The notes under the pieces: generated by a model
The model's database searches: none
Seen by the model: the letters and a program-made list of their open reading frames with translations, nothing else
What the model was told of the DNA's origin: nothing
DNA from: Oasisia sp. SBJ-2009
Lineage: Eukaryota; Annelida; Polychaeta; Sabellida; Siboglinidae
Direction of reading: 5' to 3'
Assembly (NCBI GenBank): GCA_964017155.1
Contig: OZ024863.1
Coordinates: forward strand, 47,202,864 to 47,266,863
DNA length: 64,000 bases
Shown: positions 43,601 through 55,702 of the stretch, in pieces
Numbering within the stretch: the stretch's first letter is position 1
Layout: each line of letters begins with the position of its first letter
Made by a program: the position numbers and the translations under genes

Positions 43601-46600
43601 TATAACACTAGTTATTAGGCATAATTGTTAATGGGGCACCCACAAGAGGCATCATTAGAACAAGGAACCACTGAAGGTTCAGGGTGGAATTTTTTTAATT
43701 TGTTGCCGAAGGTTGGTTTACAACCTGTAGTTTCAGATGATTTTAAAGTGATAGAGAGCTGACCTTCCCATGACTTTTTACTCAAACTGACACGTTTAAT
43801 AACTGCTAATGTACATGATCATTAAAGGAAACTACACCGAACATCAAACAACATATTACCATACTGTTCCTTGACAATTCTTTGTGAGATCCGTTCAAGA
43901 ACGCTGAGCTTTTCGCCAAACGCATTCACGTAGTCATTCATGCCATTGAACTCATCTCCGCGGTTCTTCATCATATACGAGGCACTCATGTTGTGGAATG
44001 AGTCGGCCCACCGACTAATCAGGCCTGAGCCTTCCTTCTTCGCTGCCTGCAACTCCTGGCAAAATAAACGATGCATTGATATAGTTTGTTTCATCAGACG
44101 ATTTTTACCTCGCATGATATAACTTAATTGTTTAGTCTGGTATGGTGACATTCACCAGGTGCTAGTTTTACACTAGGGGTGTCACATGACCAGCATCGAG
44201 TGTCACATGACCAGTATCCTGAAACAATACTTATGGAATTTACACATGCAGATTTTAACTTGACTAAACTTTCCAAATTTAAAGCTAATCTTTCTTAGCA
44301 AGAGATTCCAGTCAGGTTTTATGGAATTTTAACAATTAAATTGTGTTTTGAATTGTTGACATTTGATTTAACTTGCCATTCACCTATATTGTAGTACAAA
44401 AATGAACCTGTTGCAAAATTATAAACTAACACATGTTTAGACCCAAGATTTAACTTAAATCATTGTCACACACAAAGCCAACATACCGACTGTTTGGCGG
44501 TGAGAAAGACGACAAAGTATTTGTTGAAAGACAACACAGGGTGCTCTGCCACACGGCTCAGAAACTTCTTCAACGCCCCCATTCTGGTCTTGACAAATTC
44601 TTGATTGAACCGATCGAGTCTCTTTAGACTGTGTTTCTCTGGCAATGGCTAAGAAAAACAGAAAAAGAAAATTACAAATGATATTTTTATTCTGGAACTG
44701 TCATAGCCAAAAAGACCTATTATTACAAATTAATTTGCCATAGCTACAACTATGATTACCAACAGGAATGTACAAAATTACATGATTAATTAAACTGATG
44801 ATTGTCATTTGTTGTTAGTTTTTTTAACTAAACGATGGTTCTGTGTTAGATATTACCAGGCATAATTATCCAGATACACGGGTATTTTTATGCTTCTAAA
44901 CCATAAGACCATAGAGAATTATGAATAATCTTACACTGTAGCCAATGAAGCGCTTGACATTATCGTGTATATCGAAACAAAAAATGACCTCATGTACTAA
45001 AAAAAGTTATGGAAAGAATGACCTTACTGGAACAAAATGAGTTGGCTGTGTTTCCTCAAGACGTTGTCGCAACCAGAGGAAGTCATTGTATCTCCGTCGA
45101 ACCTCAAACTCGTGACTGTCAAATTCACATCTTGTTGTCTGCAATGTGCAAACAAAATGGATATTGCCATATAGATTGCCACATGCAGATAACAAAATAG
45201 ATGCTGCCACATTAGTATGACTGAGAACTATATCCAGGATTTAATGCTTGCCCATCATTTTTATACATGTGGTTAGATTTCTTTCAACAACATTCTACAA
45301 TATCACAGCACACATTCACCATAACACATTCACCATAAACATAAGAAAATCTTTAAAGGATTGTCAGTGATGAAAGATACATGATACTGTACTAGTCAAA
45401 TTACCCAATGATGCTTGGGAAAAGCCAGTCACCCGCACTAAAAACATTTGTAAACTACAATCCTCGGGGTCTCATCCCCACCACCCTGGATATGCTAGCA
45501 GAGTTCGTTCTTAAGGAGCACTTCCAAAAATTTTCGCTTCTGGGAAAAAGCAGTCTCCTGTGACCCATGCCAAGACATTTGAAAATTCCATTACACTGTT
45601 TCTACATGTCCTAGAAATAGGTCGTACACTCGTGTCATGACGCAACAAGATATTTACGTTTGGCACATGCACCATGCACTTCTGAGTGGGCTCGCTAGAT
45701 CACATGCAAAATTACAAGGCAATACAAATGGATATGTATGTCCACAAACAAACATGCATAGATAATAATAATAATAAAATACAATATTTATATAGTGCCA
45801 TAATCACACAGTGCTCTATGGCGCTTTAATACATAATTTTTTAATAATATATTATAGATGTTTTTGCTGATAAAAAAGTTATATTTCTACATGGATGAGA
45901 AGACAGTGGGGGAGTGGTATTACCTTTGTGATAACTCTGAAGGTGATGTATGACTCCATGGCCGTCACATGTTTCTCTGGATTGTCCACGATCACAGACA
46001 GGTCATTCACCTCGTTCTCGATGTCGTCATCAAGTGTCAACTTCGCCACTGCTGCCTTCACTGATGCTACATCTGCTGTTGGTTGGACTGGTGCTGCCGC
46101 CTGTGGCAATTGCGAGACATCCGGCACCTGGTGGCAGTGTGAGACATTGTGGTGGAATCGGGTTTGTTTCATTGAAAACGTTTTTTTGTTTGTTTTATTT
46201 TACAGAGAACATTATGCAATTTTTTGCTGCAGGCAAATGTGCATTTGTTCTATTAAGAATATATGCTATAATAAATGTTCACCCTTTTCACCAGTGCCTG
46301 ACACCAGGTGGCACCACAATTTAGTTGTTGTCACACTGGTGTGAAAAATATCTTTGTGTAATGTTATGAATATTTATTTTTAAGAGTACTGCATGTTTAG
46401 TAGAATATATCAGTTTATTAATAACAATAACGTATAATTATCTTACACTAACCACATACATGATCTTAAAAAAAAGTTCTATACACTTATTTGGAGCGTA
46501 TTTCTCCTACATTTTCTCAATGTGCATCTATAGTGTCATTTTACATTTCTGCCCATTTAAAAAATAAAAATGCAATAACTTAATGTTATTGCAGTAGTGC

Positions 46601-47265
46601 ACTGTAAATTAATAGGAATACTTTAAGCACTGAATGTAGTAGGAATATTTTATTTCCAATAATATGTCATAAAACAGGAGCATAAGAAAAAAAAATTGTA
46701 CATGCACAATCATCGTATTTCCATAATGGACCTCAAATGTTAGTTTTATTTTCTTAATCCTGCTCCTATAATATAAAAGGGTTATTATACCAAAGAAAGT
46801 GCACTGGAGAGGTGGTGTCTGTGTTTTCTTTTACAATAATTTCAATAGACGGGGATCAATAATTAACCACTTCTTATAATTTATGTCAGTTTTTTTTTAC
46901 AATAAGTCGTCCCCTCATCGAGTCCACATGTTTTTAAAAAATTCCCTGCATGGGATATTTGATTTCCTCTGGCCAAACTGATGTACTGAATTATGGAGGG
47001 AGCGAAGTGGGGGTGGGGCAGCAGATGACACTCGTCTTGACTCTTGTTTTGCCTGGGCTATGCCTATGCCACGGTGTTAGCTACTGCACTGTTTCTACGC
47101 CTTCGGGACCTGATTTTGGCGCCTATATTTTTGTAGCTACTAAAAACTTACTACTCCATTTCCTTCATCATCTAGGTCGACACTAATCGGTTCCATAACA
47201 CCAAGAGGATCTGCGAAATCATTCTCTTTCCCAGCATCGTCCGCTAGTGCTTGGTTGTCAGCCAT
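34631..47265 (-). CDS. SNX30: PX-BAR sorting nexin, SNX30/SNX7 type
   Basis: Exons in order: 47152-47265, 45924-46127, 45028-45138, 44487-44648, 43860-44055, 43004-43134, 41972-42040, 40971-41057, 36602-36706, 34910-35062 and 34631-34732 (TAA). All phases fit, giving 477 residues (human SNX7 and SNX30 are about 440-450). The PX domain runs over exons 2-4: [40 protein letters not shown] with the phosphoinositide-binding RRRYNDF, and the PPLPEK loop. The BAR region follows, with [38 protein letters not shown] and [18 protein letters not shown], ending [17 protein letters not shown]. These nexins remodel endosomal membrane and, in vertebrates, pair with SNX4 in recycling and autophagy. SNX30 is preferred over SNX7 because INIP is the neighbour. 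Start ATG is in GGCAATGGCT; an upstream in-frame extension is not needed. Confidence 0.93.
35062..35660 (-). repeat. Tandem copies of the SNX30 exon 10 acceptor
   Basis: On the minus strand the acceptor and exon start CATGTTTCAG|TTGAGCAGGCAG, plus the following GTGGAGGTCTTACAAGACAA, recur upstream. Copies of the acceptor lie at about 35,061, 35,113, 35,163, 35,215, 35,267, 35,317 and 35,366 (period 50-52 bp). Copies decay with distance. From 35,510 to 35,650 only a short ATGTTTCAGTTGAGTC-like unit (about 15 bp, 8 copies) is repeated. The period is not a multiple of three, so upstream acceptors would break the frame. Confidence 0.88.
36707..40233 (-). repeat. 29-bp repeat of the SNX30 exon 9 acceptor, about 120 copies
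   Basis: A 3.5-kb array of a 29-bp unit. On the minus strand each unit reads CTCCCTGTTGTTGTAGGTGT followed by CTCTCCCTA. The real exon 9 acceptor is CTCCCTGTTGTTGTAG|GTGTCTATCTCCCTCC, so nearly every unit is a near-copy of a functional 3' splice site. Variants include GTTGTACGTG and CTCCTGTTGTAG. A block of units is itself duplicated about 547 bp apart (near 39,251 and 39,798). Frames through the array are artefacts. Confidence 0.95.
41058..41785 (-). repeat. 40-bp repeat of the SNX30 exon 8 acceptor, about 18 copies
   Basis: The minus-strand unit contains GTGTTTGTCCTCCAGGTGGT followed by GCTGTGGTCTCAGTAGTTAT. The true acceptor is TTTGTCCTCCAG|GCTGTGCTGCGG at 41,058-41,060. Copies start at 41,061, 41,101, 41,141 and onward with a 40-bp period, which is less regular after 41,390. 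Many later copies have CACCAG instead of CTCCAG but keep a pyrimidine-rich AG. Confidence 0.92.
42490..42570. repeat. Dispersed AT-rich repeat with a TTTATAAAGCGC core, copy 2
   Basis: Six AAT triplets run into ATTTATTATTTATAAAGCGC, then AATATCC and GCTGTACAATAAAAT. Motif order is the same as the copy near 14,785. It lies in SNX30 intron 6. Confidence 0.55.
45763..45835. repeat. Dispersed AT-rich repeat, copy 3
   Basis: AATAATAATAATAAAATACA, then ATATTTATATAGTGCCATAA, then GTGCTCTATGGCGCTTTAA. It is a more diverged member of the same family, in SNX30 intron 2. Confidence 0.45.
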
Positions 47266-47620
47266 TGCCGCTTGCGCAGTTGGAATTAATTTTGGCGAGC
47301 ACAGCGCAGCTGTCAATAAAACAACTTCCTGTAATTTAACTCGGCCGCTTAGGTACACAGAGCACGTTTTGTCACGAAGCTAACATATTTGATAAAATTG
47401 AAAGTTGATATGATTCATTGGGTGTCCGTTTAATAATTGTATTCTGTAGGAATATAAATAATTGATATATATGACGTCACGTTTTACTAATTATCGTTCG
47501 GCAAGCGGCAAAGAAATTGTACACAAATAGCGAGTGGCATCGCTTTTAAAAATCATGTATAGAGGGTTATAATTAGCTAGTTACAATATTAAGTCGATTA
47601 TATTTGAAAAATACAACAAT
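47266..47620. promoter_or_regulatory. Bidirectional promoter of SNX30 and INIP
   Basis: A 355-bp interval between two divergent start codons. It contains a perfect CRE (TGACGTCA) at 47,472-47,479 and an ETS-like ACTTCCTG near 47,325. GC content is locally higher on the SNX30 side. No TATA element is clearly placed. Function as a shared promoter is inferred from the head-to-head layout. Confidence 0.65.
47472..47479. promoter_or_regulatory. Palindromic CRE in the SNX30/INIP promoter
   Basis: TGACGTCA, the consensus CREB/ATF site. It is 142 bp upstream of the INIP start codon and 207 bp upstream of the SNX30 start codon. Confidence 0.55.
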
Positions 47621-49705
47621 ATGGCGTTTCAAGTCCCCAATTCTGGACAGGGTGGGTTTCAAGTTTACCGAACAAACTACCCTCCGTTTTAGTGCTTAGT
47701 CGTGTTGAGGCTAGCCCTAGGCAGGTCACACTCTCACACTAGGTGTGTTCCAGCCTCCAGGTCCAGTCTCACTCACTTGCCTTTTACTGAAAAGAAATGA
47801 AAGGGGCTAAGTTTGGCCCGGCCATAAGCTGTGAGCTGTGCCACTGTGAGTGTGAAGAGTGTTGTTTCTGCAATAGTCTCACTGGGGAGGCTGGCTTCTT
47901 AGCCTTAGGCTCTGTCATAGACATAGACCCGTCATAGACATAGTGGACACTGCTTGGGCAAGACAAGCACCCCTCACTCACTGGGATGCTGGCATATCAC
48001 ATACTAAACTATCTGGCACATACTGTTTAAAAACACTATAAACACATACCTCATGCTCAGAAAGCTGGTTTTGGATAATCACAGTTAAAAATGATGGCCT
48101 TTCTAGACCAACAATTTTCTAGCAGGGGTTGTGTTCTTGGTGGAGATTTTATAAATCTCATGGCTTGCTGTGCTATCCAATTATGCATGGCTGCCATTTT
48201 CACTGCCCTGACAATGACACTGACGCTGCTTCAGTTTGGTTCTCTCCTGCAACTAATCCTGTTCCCTCCCTCCATCACACATCTTCCCTCCTGCTGTCTC
48301 TCATCTGATCTCATCTTATCTGCTGATAAACAGTTGTAATTAATTACCTCAACAAACTGCCCCCCAAACTGTGACATTTGACTGCTTGCAGGGAGACAGA
48401 ACCTGAAGATTCTCGAGGAGTTGGAAGAGCAGAAGAAGCGACTGAAGCTACAGACACAAACAAACAACAGCAGCAGTTCCCCAGCAGTTGCCACACCTGT
48501 CAGAACCGCAGGGTAAATGTCTCCTGTGTTCACTGTCATTCGTTTGTAACAGATTATCATTTAATCATTTAAATAAAAAATATGTACTCACAATTTGTAT
48601 ATATTTATTTACACGTATCTATTATGTGTACATGTGCATCATGTCCATCCCTCCGTGTATCTGTGTATTTGTATACATGCACAAGTCACCAATTGTACAG
48701 TTGTACATTCTGTATATGGAGAGCTGTAGATGTAATGTTGCACACATGTGTATGTGTAATGTTACACACACGTGTATGTGTCAAGTTGCCTGCAATTATT
48801 AAATAAATTATCTGTTTTAGGGCAAATCCTCCAGTTTCAACAACACAGGTAAGATTGTGTATTATTCATATTTAAAAATCACAAGTGTAGAACACCTACA
48901 GATAGTAATATACTGCATTACATTTTCAGTCATATTTCACTGAATTCCTGCAGTAGATTTTACTTTGCATAGAATGACCTATTTTTTATATAGAATAACT
49001 TGTATAGAATAACTAGTATTCTTCTGTATAAGTCCTGACAACTAATTCAGTTTAATAATAATAACTCAGTTAACTGAATGATCATTGCAGCTGTCCAGCT
49101 TTTACATCTTTAATGTCTGTGTGAATGCATACATGTTTATCTTAAGCAGTATGTGCTCTCATCATTTTTATTTTATAATATATTTCCTAAATATTTTGGA
49201 AATGCACTGTAGCTAATAAAAATGTCATACTATAAGTCACAGCTAAAATTTGGCACACTGTATATCATCTAACTTAGTCATGATGTGTGGGTCTCTGTTT
49301 CAAGACCTCATTGGCTGAGCCACAACACATGACTCCAGCCCAGAGGGCAGCACTGCAGGCAAGTATTCAGCTTTCACATTTGACAATTTAAACACGGTTT
49401 ATCTGTGGTGAATTATTTATGTTTTTACAGAACTGCGTTATTAGAACTCATTGAGTGCTTCAACTTAATGTTGTTCACAGTATTTAAATATTTTGGTAAT
49501 AAATGTTGCATAAGCTGCCATGTGAATAACTAGGACTTTATCTGAGCACATATTTACTAGTTCTGCTGTACAAGTTTGCGTGTGTTGTGAGATGTTGGTT
49601 TTGTTGCAGCATGCCCAGGCCAACTCGGTCGGTTACTTTGTCACACAAGACTCGTCTTTTGGAAACCTCATACTGCCAGTGCTACCGCGCTTTGACAAAC
49701 AATGA
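47621..49705 (+). CDS. INIP: INIP / SOSS complex subunit C
   Basis: Exons: 47621-47651, 48392-48512, 48821-48848, 49305-49358 and 49610-49705 (TGA). Phases agree and give 109 residues (human INIP is 104). INIP (SOSSC, hSSBIP1) joins INTS3 and the single-strand DNA-binding NABP proteins in the SOSS complex, which acts at DNA double-strand breaks in the nucleus. Matches: an N-terminal SGQG, a coiled segment LKILEELEEQKKRLKLQ, then AEPQHMTPAQRAALQHAQA and the strongly conserved C-terminus SVGYFVTQDSSFGNLILPVL. Intron 4 has a GC donor (CAG|GCAAGT at 49,359), supported by exact protein continuity across it. The promoter is shared with SNX30. Confidence 0.95.
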
Positions 49706-50000
49706 CCATGGTCACACTGTTAATATCATCTCATGAAGACTTATAACCACCACTCCATCAGTGATGTCAAGCGTTGAAAAGTGACAATACTTTGACAAGA
49801 AGTAACAGCAATGACACGACAACACCAGTGATGTCACTCTTTAACAAGAAGTGACAATGCACCGTTTGACAAGTAGCAACAGCAGTGGTGTCAACATTGC
49901 CGAGTGGCAACAGCTGTGATGTTGACAACTGACAAGAAATGACAACAGGAGTGTTTTCAACCATTGACAAGTGACAATAGTACAACTTTGACAGCTAACA
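49706..50000 (+). repeat. Degenerate tandem repeat in the INIP 3' UTR
   Basis: Irregular copies of a TTTGACAAGAAGTGACAA ... CAGTGATGTCA unit of about 40-60 bp begin about 50 bp after the INIP stop codon. No coding content. Confidence 0.6.
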
Positions 50001-50246
50001 TTCTTGATACAAGTTACAGGCGTACTTCTGTACATATTTTGTATGTGTTTTTAAAGAAATATTTGAAATCATGATTGCCTTGGGTTGATGTTTGTTACTT
50101 ATGGGGTGAACTGGGATTTGTAAAGAGGCACTGGAAAGTGGAGGCATTGCAGATGAAACCAGTACAGTGGTGGATAGTTAGCACAAAGAGGTACTAACAA
50201 CTAAAGAGCTTCCCTAGTTGACAGAGGTCTTGAGAAAAGGCACCAA

Positions 50247-50314
50247 ATGATCCAGAATTCCAGATGGAATTATAGGATACTTTTTCCACTATCCCACAAT
50301 TCCATCTGGATCAT
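50247..50314. repeat. Short hairpin (inverted repeat)
   Basis: Arms GATCCAG...GATGGAATTATAGGATA (50,249-50,279) and TATCCCACAATTCCATCTGG (from 50,290) are complementary with a few mismatches, and the loop is about 10 bases. It lies beyond the INIP stop codon and could be a small foldback element or a transcript hairpin. Confidence 0.55.
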
Positions 50315-51973
50315 TTGCAGTAGGTGGGACATTTCTTGCAAGAGACTTAATTACCATTAACAATACAGCTGTATTTGCAGAAGTTCCAAGCAGTTACTAT
50401 GTTTGGCTTTACTAGCGAGGGGCTTTTGTCGTTTCATCCAAAAGGCATAAACCTTTTAGCGTATTGGGGTATTTGAAGATGTATCAGCAACAAGAGTTGA
50501 CTAATGCCATAAAAATAATAAGTGGTAACTACATAGTTATACACCGTTTGTATAGTACTACCAAGCCAATCAGAGTTAAAATTTGATAACAATGTCGGTA
50601 CAGTTTAGAGAGAAGCAATTGATTCACTCTTGCAGTGAATATGATCTTGTTAAAATGTTAAAAACTTATTTTTAATATTATATTTTAATTATTTTGTTCC
50701 CCACTAATAACCAGTGTTGGTTTTAGAGTATACCTGTAAGTGAATCTGTAAACTTACCCAAATAACATAATTTTATAAACATTCTAAGAATATATTGTTA
50801 CAACTGCGTAAATCATTACATACACCATTATACACACAACACAGTTCTAAATAATCAGTTGCTTTATTTCATAACAAACTGTAGACTGATTATAATCAGA
50901 TCTTGGTAATGTACATCAGTAATAAGTTATATCACAGATTTCACTTCTTAAAAATGGAAAAATATCCATATGTTTATGTGAAAAAATGCCATGGTTCATT
51001 GCATGGCAAACTACTTAGTGTACATATAAATACTGTGTCAGTCGATGCGATAAAATATTGTTTCCATTAAAACGCTTAACAGTAGTACCAACAGTCACAT
51101 GATATGCTGCAATATTGTTGCCATGGTTACATACTGGAATACAGCAATCACAAATTTTGCCACACATTACAAACATTTGCCCTACCACATTACAAATGTA
51201 CCACAAGACCACAACATCAATTTCTCAGATACCACAATTTCTTACAAATGTACTATGTAAGTCCACAACATCAATATCTCAGCTACTACAATTTTTTAGG
51301 ATTAACAAATTAACTACATAGCAATTTAGTTGCAAAAGCTATAGATAATATTTGTAATTCTCTTCTTAAAATGTTAATATGGCCCATCTATAATGGTTAA
51401 TTTTACGAATGTGTTAAAAAATATGGCTGCAATCACCAAGGATTCCATTGGCTCATCACACATTAGACTACGTAAACGTGATTAATATGTCGGTATAAAT
51501 GTAGTATAAGGGTACTGGTGTGTTTACATAAAAACTTCACTAATAGTGATGTGGTTGTTGATGCTGCATTAACAATGTTGTTCTCCAAATGAATTAAAAA
51601 TGCAGCCACATATGCCAAACAAACTCCAGTAATGTGGACATTCACCAGATAAAATACGCTACCTGAATAATGAACATTATCAACTTTAAGGCACTTAGTA
51701 GCACAGTGTAGTATACAAACATAAACGTTTATTAACCATACTTGTATCTGAGGTTAACATGATTTAACACTGCATAATAATTGCAACTTTTCTTTATTTC
51801 AGCCAATTTAGACATGTGTCAATAAGATATTTATGTTACCAAAGTAATTATTTTGGGATCTTCATAAGAAATTGTAGCCAGTTTAACAGGATGGCATCTG
51901 TTCCTATGTTTTTTTTTATTAATAAAATTAATATTGTTCATATGACTAATATATTATGTGTATACACTGTGTG

Positions 51974-52007
<34 letters not shown>

Positions 52008-52285
52008 AATATATATATATATGTTGAAGGTATACTACCTGCTAAATTGTGTTTAGTTACTTTAATAAACCTGTTTCAATGTTTGTAATTTGAATGTTAA
52101 GGCACCGGAAGCCCGTTCAAATGGCAACAGTACATCCGTCATCAAAACAAGTTTTACTGGCCATCTCACTGAAGCAGACCAAGTCGACTGCTATACCCGT
52201 TGATATTCATTTTCTCACATTCACCACTGCACAGTTCCTGTTACAAATCAGTAGGCTGGGTAATTCCGGATATTGGAACACACAC
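50315..52285. other. Intergenic, no gene recognised
   Basis: AT-rich convergent intergenic sequence with an alternating TA tract at about 51,975-52,021. No exon or RNA gene could be supported. Confidence 0.5.
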
Positions 52286-52291
52286 CGTTGC

Positions 52292-52700
52292 TTTGAAGGG
52301 ATTCTTGCGTATCCCAAATTATAATGAAAGGGATTCTTTCAGAATATAAAACTCTTTGTAATGTACACAATTTGTACTTAACATAACTCTTTCACATAAC
52401 CCTGTGACTTCATCCAGTACAATTATGTTTTATTAATCAATAACGACCCTGATAATATATAAAAAAGAATCCCTTTTGTGTCCAAAGTGGTTCTTGTGTA
52501 CACATAGTTTCAAGTTTTGGCTCAATCCACCTGTGATATCCATATATGGCATGGTCATTTGTGAATTAATGAAACACAATGAAATAAATAAAAGGCAATG
52601 AACTACATGAACTAATTATGTTACCATGATTGTTTACATTACAAAGAGTTCTCAAAGAATCCCTTTCATTATAATTTGGGCACGAAAGAATCACTTCAAA
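52292..52700. repeat. Foldback element with arms of about 100 bp
   Basis: The arm at 52,292-52,405 contains CCCAAATTATAATGAAAGGG, then ATTCTTTC and AACTCTTTGTAATGT. The arm at 52,600-52,700 contains the reverse complements in mirrored order: ACATTACAAAGAGTT, AAAGAAT, CCCTTTCATTATAATTTGGG. The loop is roughly 195 bp. Size and structure fit a MITE or foldback element; no transposase is present. Confidence 0.7.
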
Positions 52701-53393
52701 TTTAAGCTTGAAATGATCATAAATTTGACCACAAAAACCAGTGACATTGTAGGAAGACTTGGGGACCGTCTCACACCAACTGTTGCTGAATCACAGACAG
52801 ATCTTTGATTCCACTGTCATGGTATTACAGACCTTGATATGTTCAAAATAATGTTATTTTACATGGCCTAATAATGTGTTTGGCCCATCCATGTAATCCA
52901 TTCCAGAATTAGACCGCTTCCGATGACGACATATCAGTGACCTCAATTGTTGGCTCATCAGGGGGGCCTGGCCGGAATCCTGTCAGGAACCAATGAAAAC
53001 AAGATTGTATATATTTATTTCAGAATATAGCATTGCATGGCACCAGTATTGTTTTTTTTATAAGTATAGGTTACCATCCACAAAGTAATAATAGTTGTAA
53101 CTGAGCATGGCCCTCAGATCACGACACTAACTCCCAGAATGCACTTGTCCAATTGGACAAGCAATAACCAGTGTTTATTTGTTCCAACAAAAATCTACTT
53201 TACCCACAACAAAATAGCATTAATTTAACAAAACACTCATGTTAATGATTCAAATGTGTTACTGTGTAAGCCATAATGGTTCTAGTTTGCTACAATCTAA
53301 TCTATTTTGATGTCTTTCTGTGTCCCAAGATAATATGAAATGTTCCAATTTAAAAATGAAACCCTCAATGCTGATTGGGTGTAGCTCTCCCTG

Positions 53394-53957
53394 TCAGGAG
53401 TCAGGGATCTTCCACTTGCCTGTGGGGGGCAGGGAGTTGGGTCGGGACAGCCGCCTCTTGTCCTCCAACTGCTGTCTCAGCTGCTCCAAGTCTTCCTTCC
53501 GCTTCTGCTCAGATCTCCGCCTGCCAGAGCACAATCACATGTCACGGTCTGATTGGTAATGCTGTCATTTGTCTTGTGATCACATTAATTTGTCTTAACG
53601 TCAGAGTCATTTGTCTTGTTAATTGTCACAGTCATTTGTTTTGTCATCGGAGCTATTTGTCTTGCCATCACATTAATTGTCATTTGTCTTGTTAATTGTC
53701 AGTCATTTGTTTTGTCATCAAAGTCATTTGTCTTGCCATCAGAGCAATTTATCTTCCCACAACTGTCATTTGTCTTTTCACTGTCACGGCAGTTAATACA
53801 ACATTTCACATTCAAATCATTGTTATCAGTAGACATTTAAGATGTAAACAGTAAGGTTTAGTAACTGTGTGTTAGCAACAAAGCATCGGTACACTGTCTG
53901 TGCGTGTTGCATGTGTGTGTGCGTGCGTGTATGCGTGCGTACGTGCGTGTGTGGTGT

Positions 53958-54041
<84 letters not shown>

Positions 54042-54109
54042 CTTACATGTGTGTGTATGTGTGTGTGAGCTTGCATATGTGTGTATGTGTGTATTTGTGT
54101 GTGAGCTTG

Positions 54110-54179
<70 letters not shown>

Positions 54180-55665
54180 CTTGCATGTGTGTGTGTGTGT
54201 GTGTAACTGTGTATGGAGGTGTGTGTTTGTGTATGTGTGAGCTTGCATGTGTGCATGTATGTGTGTGTGCCACTGTGTGGCTGCCATGTGTCCCACCATT
54301 CTTCATCTGCGTCTGTGTCTGTCCTTGCTGGACGTCTCATCATCAGGCTGTCGTGTCTGGTCAAGCCAGCACGTCCAGTTGTAGGACGGTCCAACACAAC
54401 ACCGCCTTTAGCAAAATAAACAGTTACAAGCTACAATGAAATACACAATAATAATTGTTTTATGTACTACAATAAATACTAAATTGACACTGGTTGTTTT
54501 CATCGACATTCCCAAGCATGATAATGCATATGAAATATTTTCTTAAAATGTATTAGTTAACCTGCATTTCATAGCAACTCACCATTTTATTACCAATTTT
54601 ACCATATTTGACAATGTTGATGTCGATAGCAGATCATTAAGAAATTAGCTATATTGTTTGTCTGAAAGTTGAACAGTAACATTCAGATAGTGATACAGAT
54701 GGGTAAAGAAAACAGTTCCGTGTCACACAATGACAAATATGCAAGTGACATAATTATTTCTACAAATGCAGTGGCATCACTAATGCTTATCATTCCCAAA
54801 CACCATCTATCTATTGTGCAAAAGTATAAATAAACTCAATATTTGTGCACCTAAAACATAATGCATGCAGTAACATCACTAATGCCATCCTATCATTTCC
54901 CGAACACACATCTACATATTTTGCAAAAGCAGTACTAACTCAACATTTGCGCACCTAAAACATGCAGTGACCAAATTATCATTTCACGAACATACATCTA
55001 CACATTTTGCAAACTCAATATTTGTGCACCTAAAACTTAATTAATAAACAAGTTATTGAGATTCAGGCATGTCATGACACTTCACCCAGTAATTGCTTCC
55101 TTGACAACCATTTAACAGCTGGTAGCTTCCTTGACAACAGTTTCCTAGAAGATATCTTCCTTGACAACAGCTTCCTATATGACAGCTTCCTCGATAACAG
55201 TTGTCCTTATGACAGCTTCATAGACAGCAATTTTCAGGTAATAATTTCCTTGACAAGACTTTCTTAGGTCATAGATTCCAGGACAACAACTTGTCAATTG
55301 GTGGGGTGATTAGGGTCTGTTTCACAGGAGACAGTTTCTTTGTCAATACTTTTCCAAGTGACAGCTTCTTGCACAAAATATTCTGAAATATTCTGATGTG
55401 ATAGCTTCCATGACAACTGTTTCCCAGGTGATAGTTTTTATGACAACAGTTTCTTAGGTGACAGCTTCCGTGATAACTGTTTGGTGACAAAATGTTCGTC
55501 AAGTTGGAAGAATAATATATTAACGCAAATTTCTTAATTCACAACTTACAAGTTTCAACTCACATCAACGTTTCAGCTGCCTTCATCAGAAACTGATCGG
55601 CAATGCCCACCAGATGGCAGGGCAAGCACAGAGTGGGAGGGTGCAAGATAGACAGATTAGGTGAC

Positions 55666-55702
<37 letters not shown>

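Noticed and set aside
34631..47265. Assignment as SNX1/SNX2 (retromer-type nexin)
   Set aside because: The [17 protein letters not shown] and LREYMLY motifs and the C-terminal YYQKCLEAWE match SNX7/SNX30, not SNX1/2.
47266..47358. In-frame N-terminal extension of SNX30 upstream of 47,265
   Set aside because: The extension is not similar to sorting nexins, and the ATG at 47,265 has the better context; the interval is more likely 5' UTR.
53858..54397. Minus-strand frame continuing from TRP exon 5 into the (CA)n tract
   Set aside because: Only the part up to the donor at 54,297 looks coding and joins in phase to the last exon; the His-Thr run is the microsatellite.
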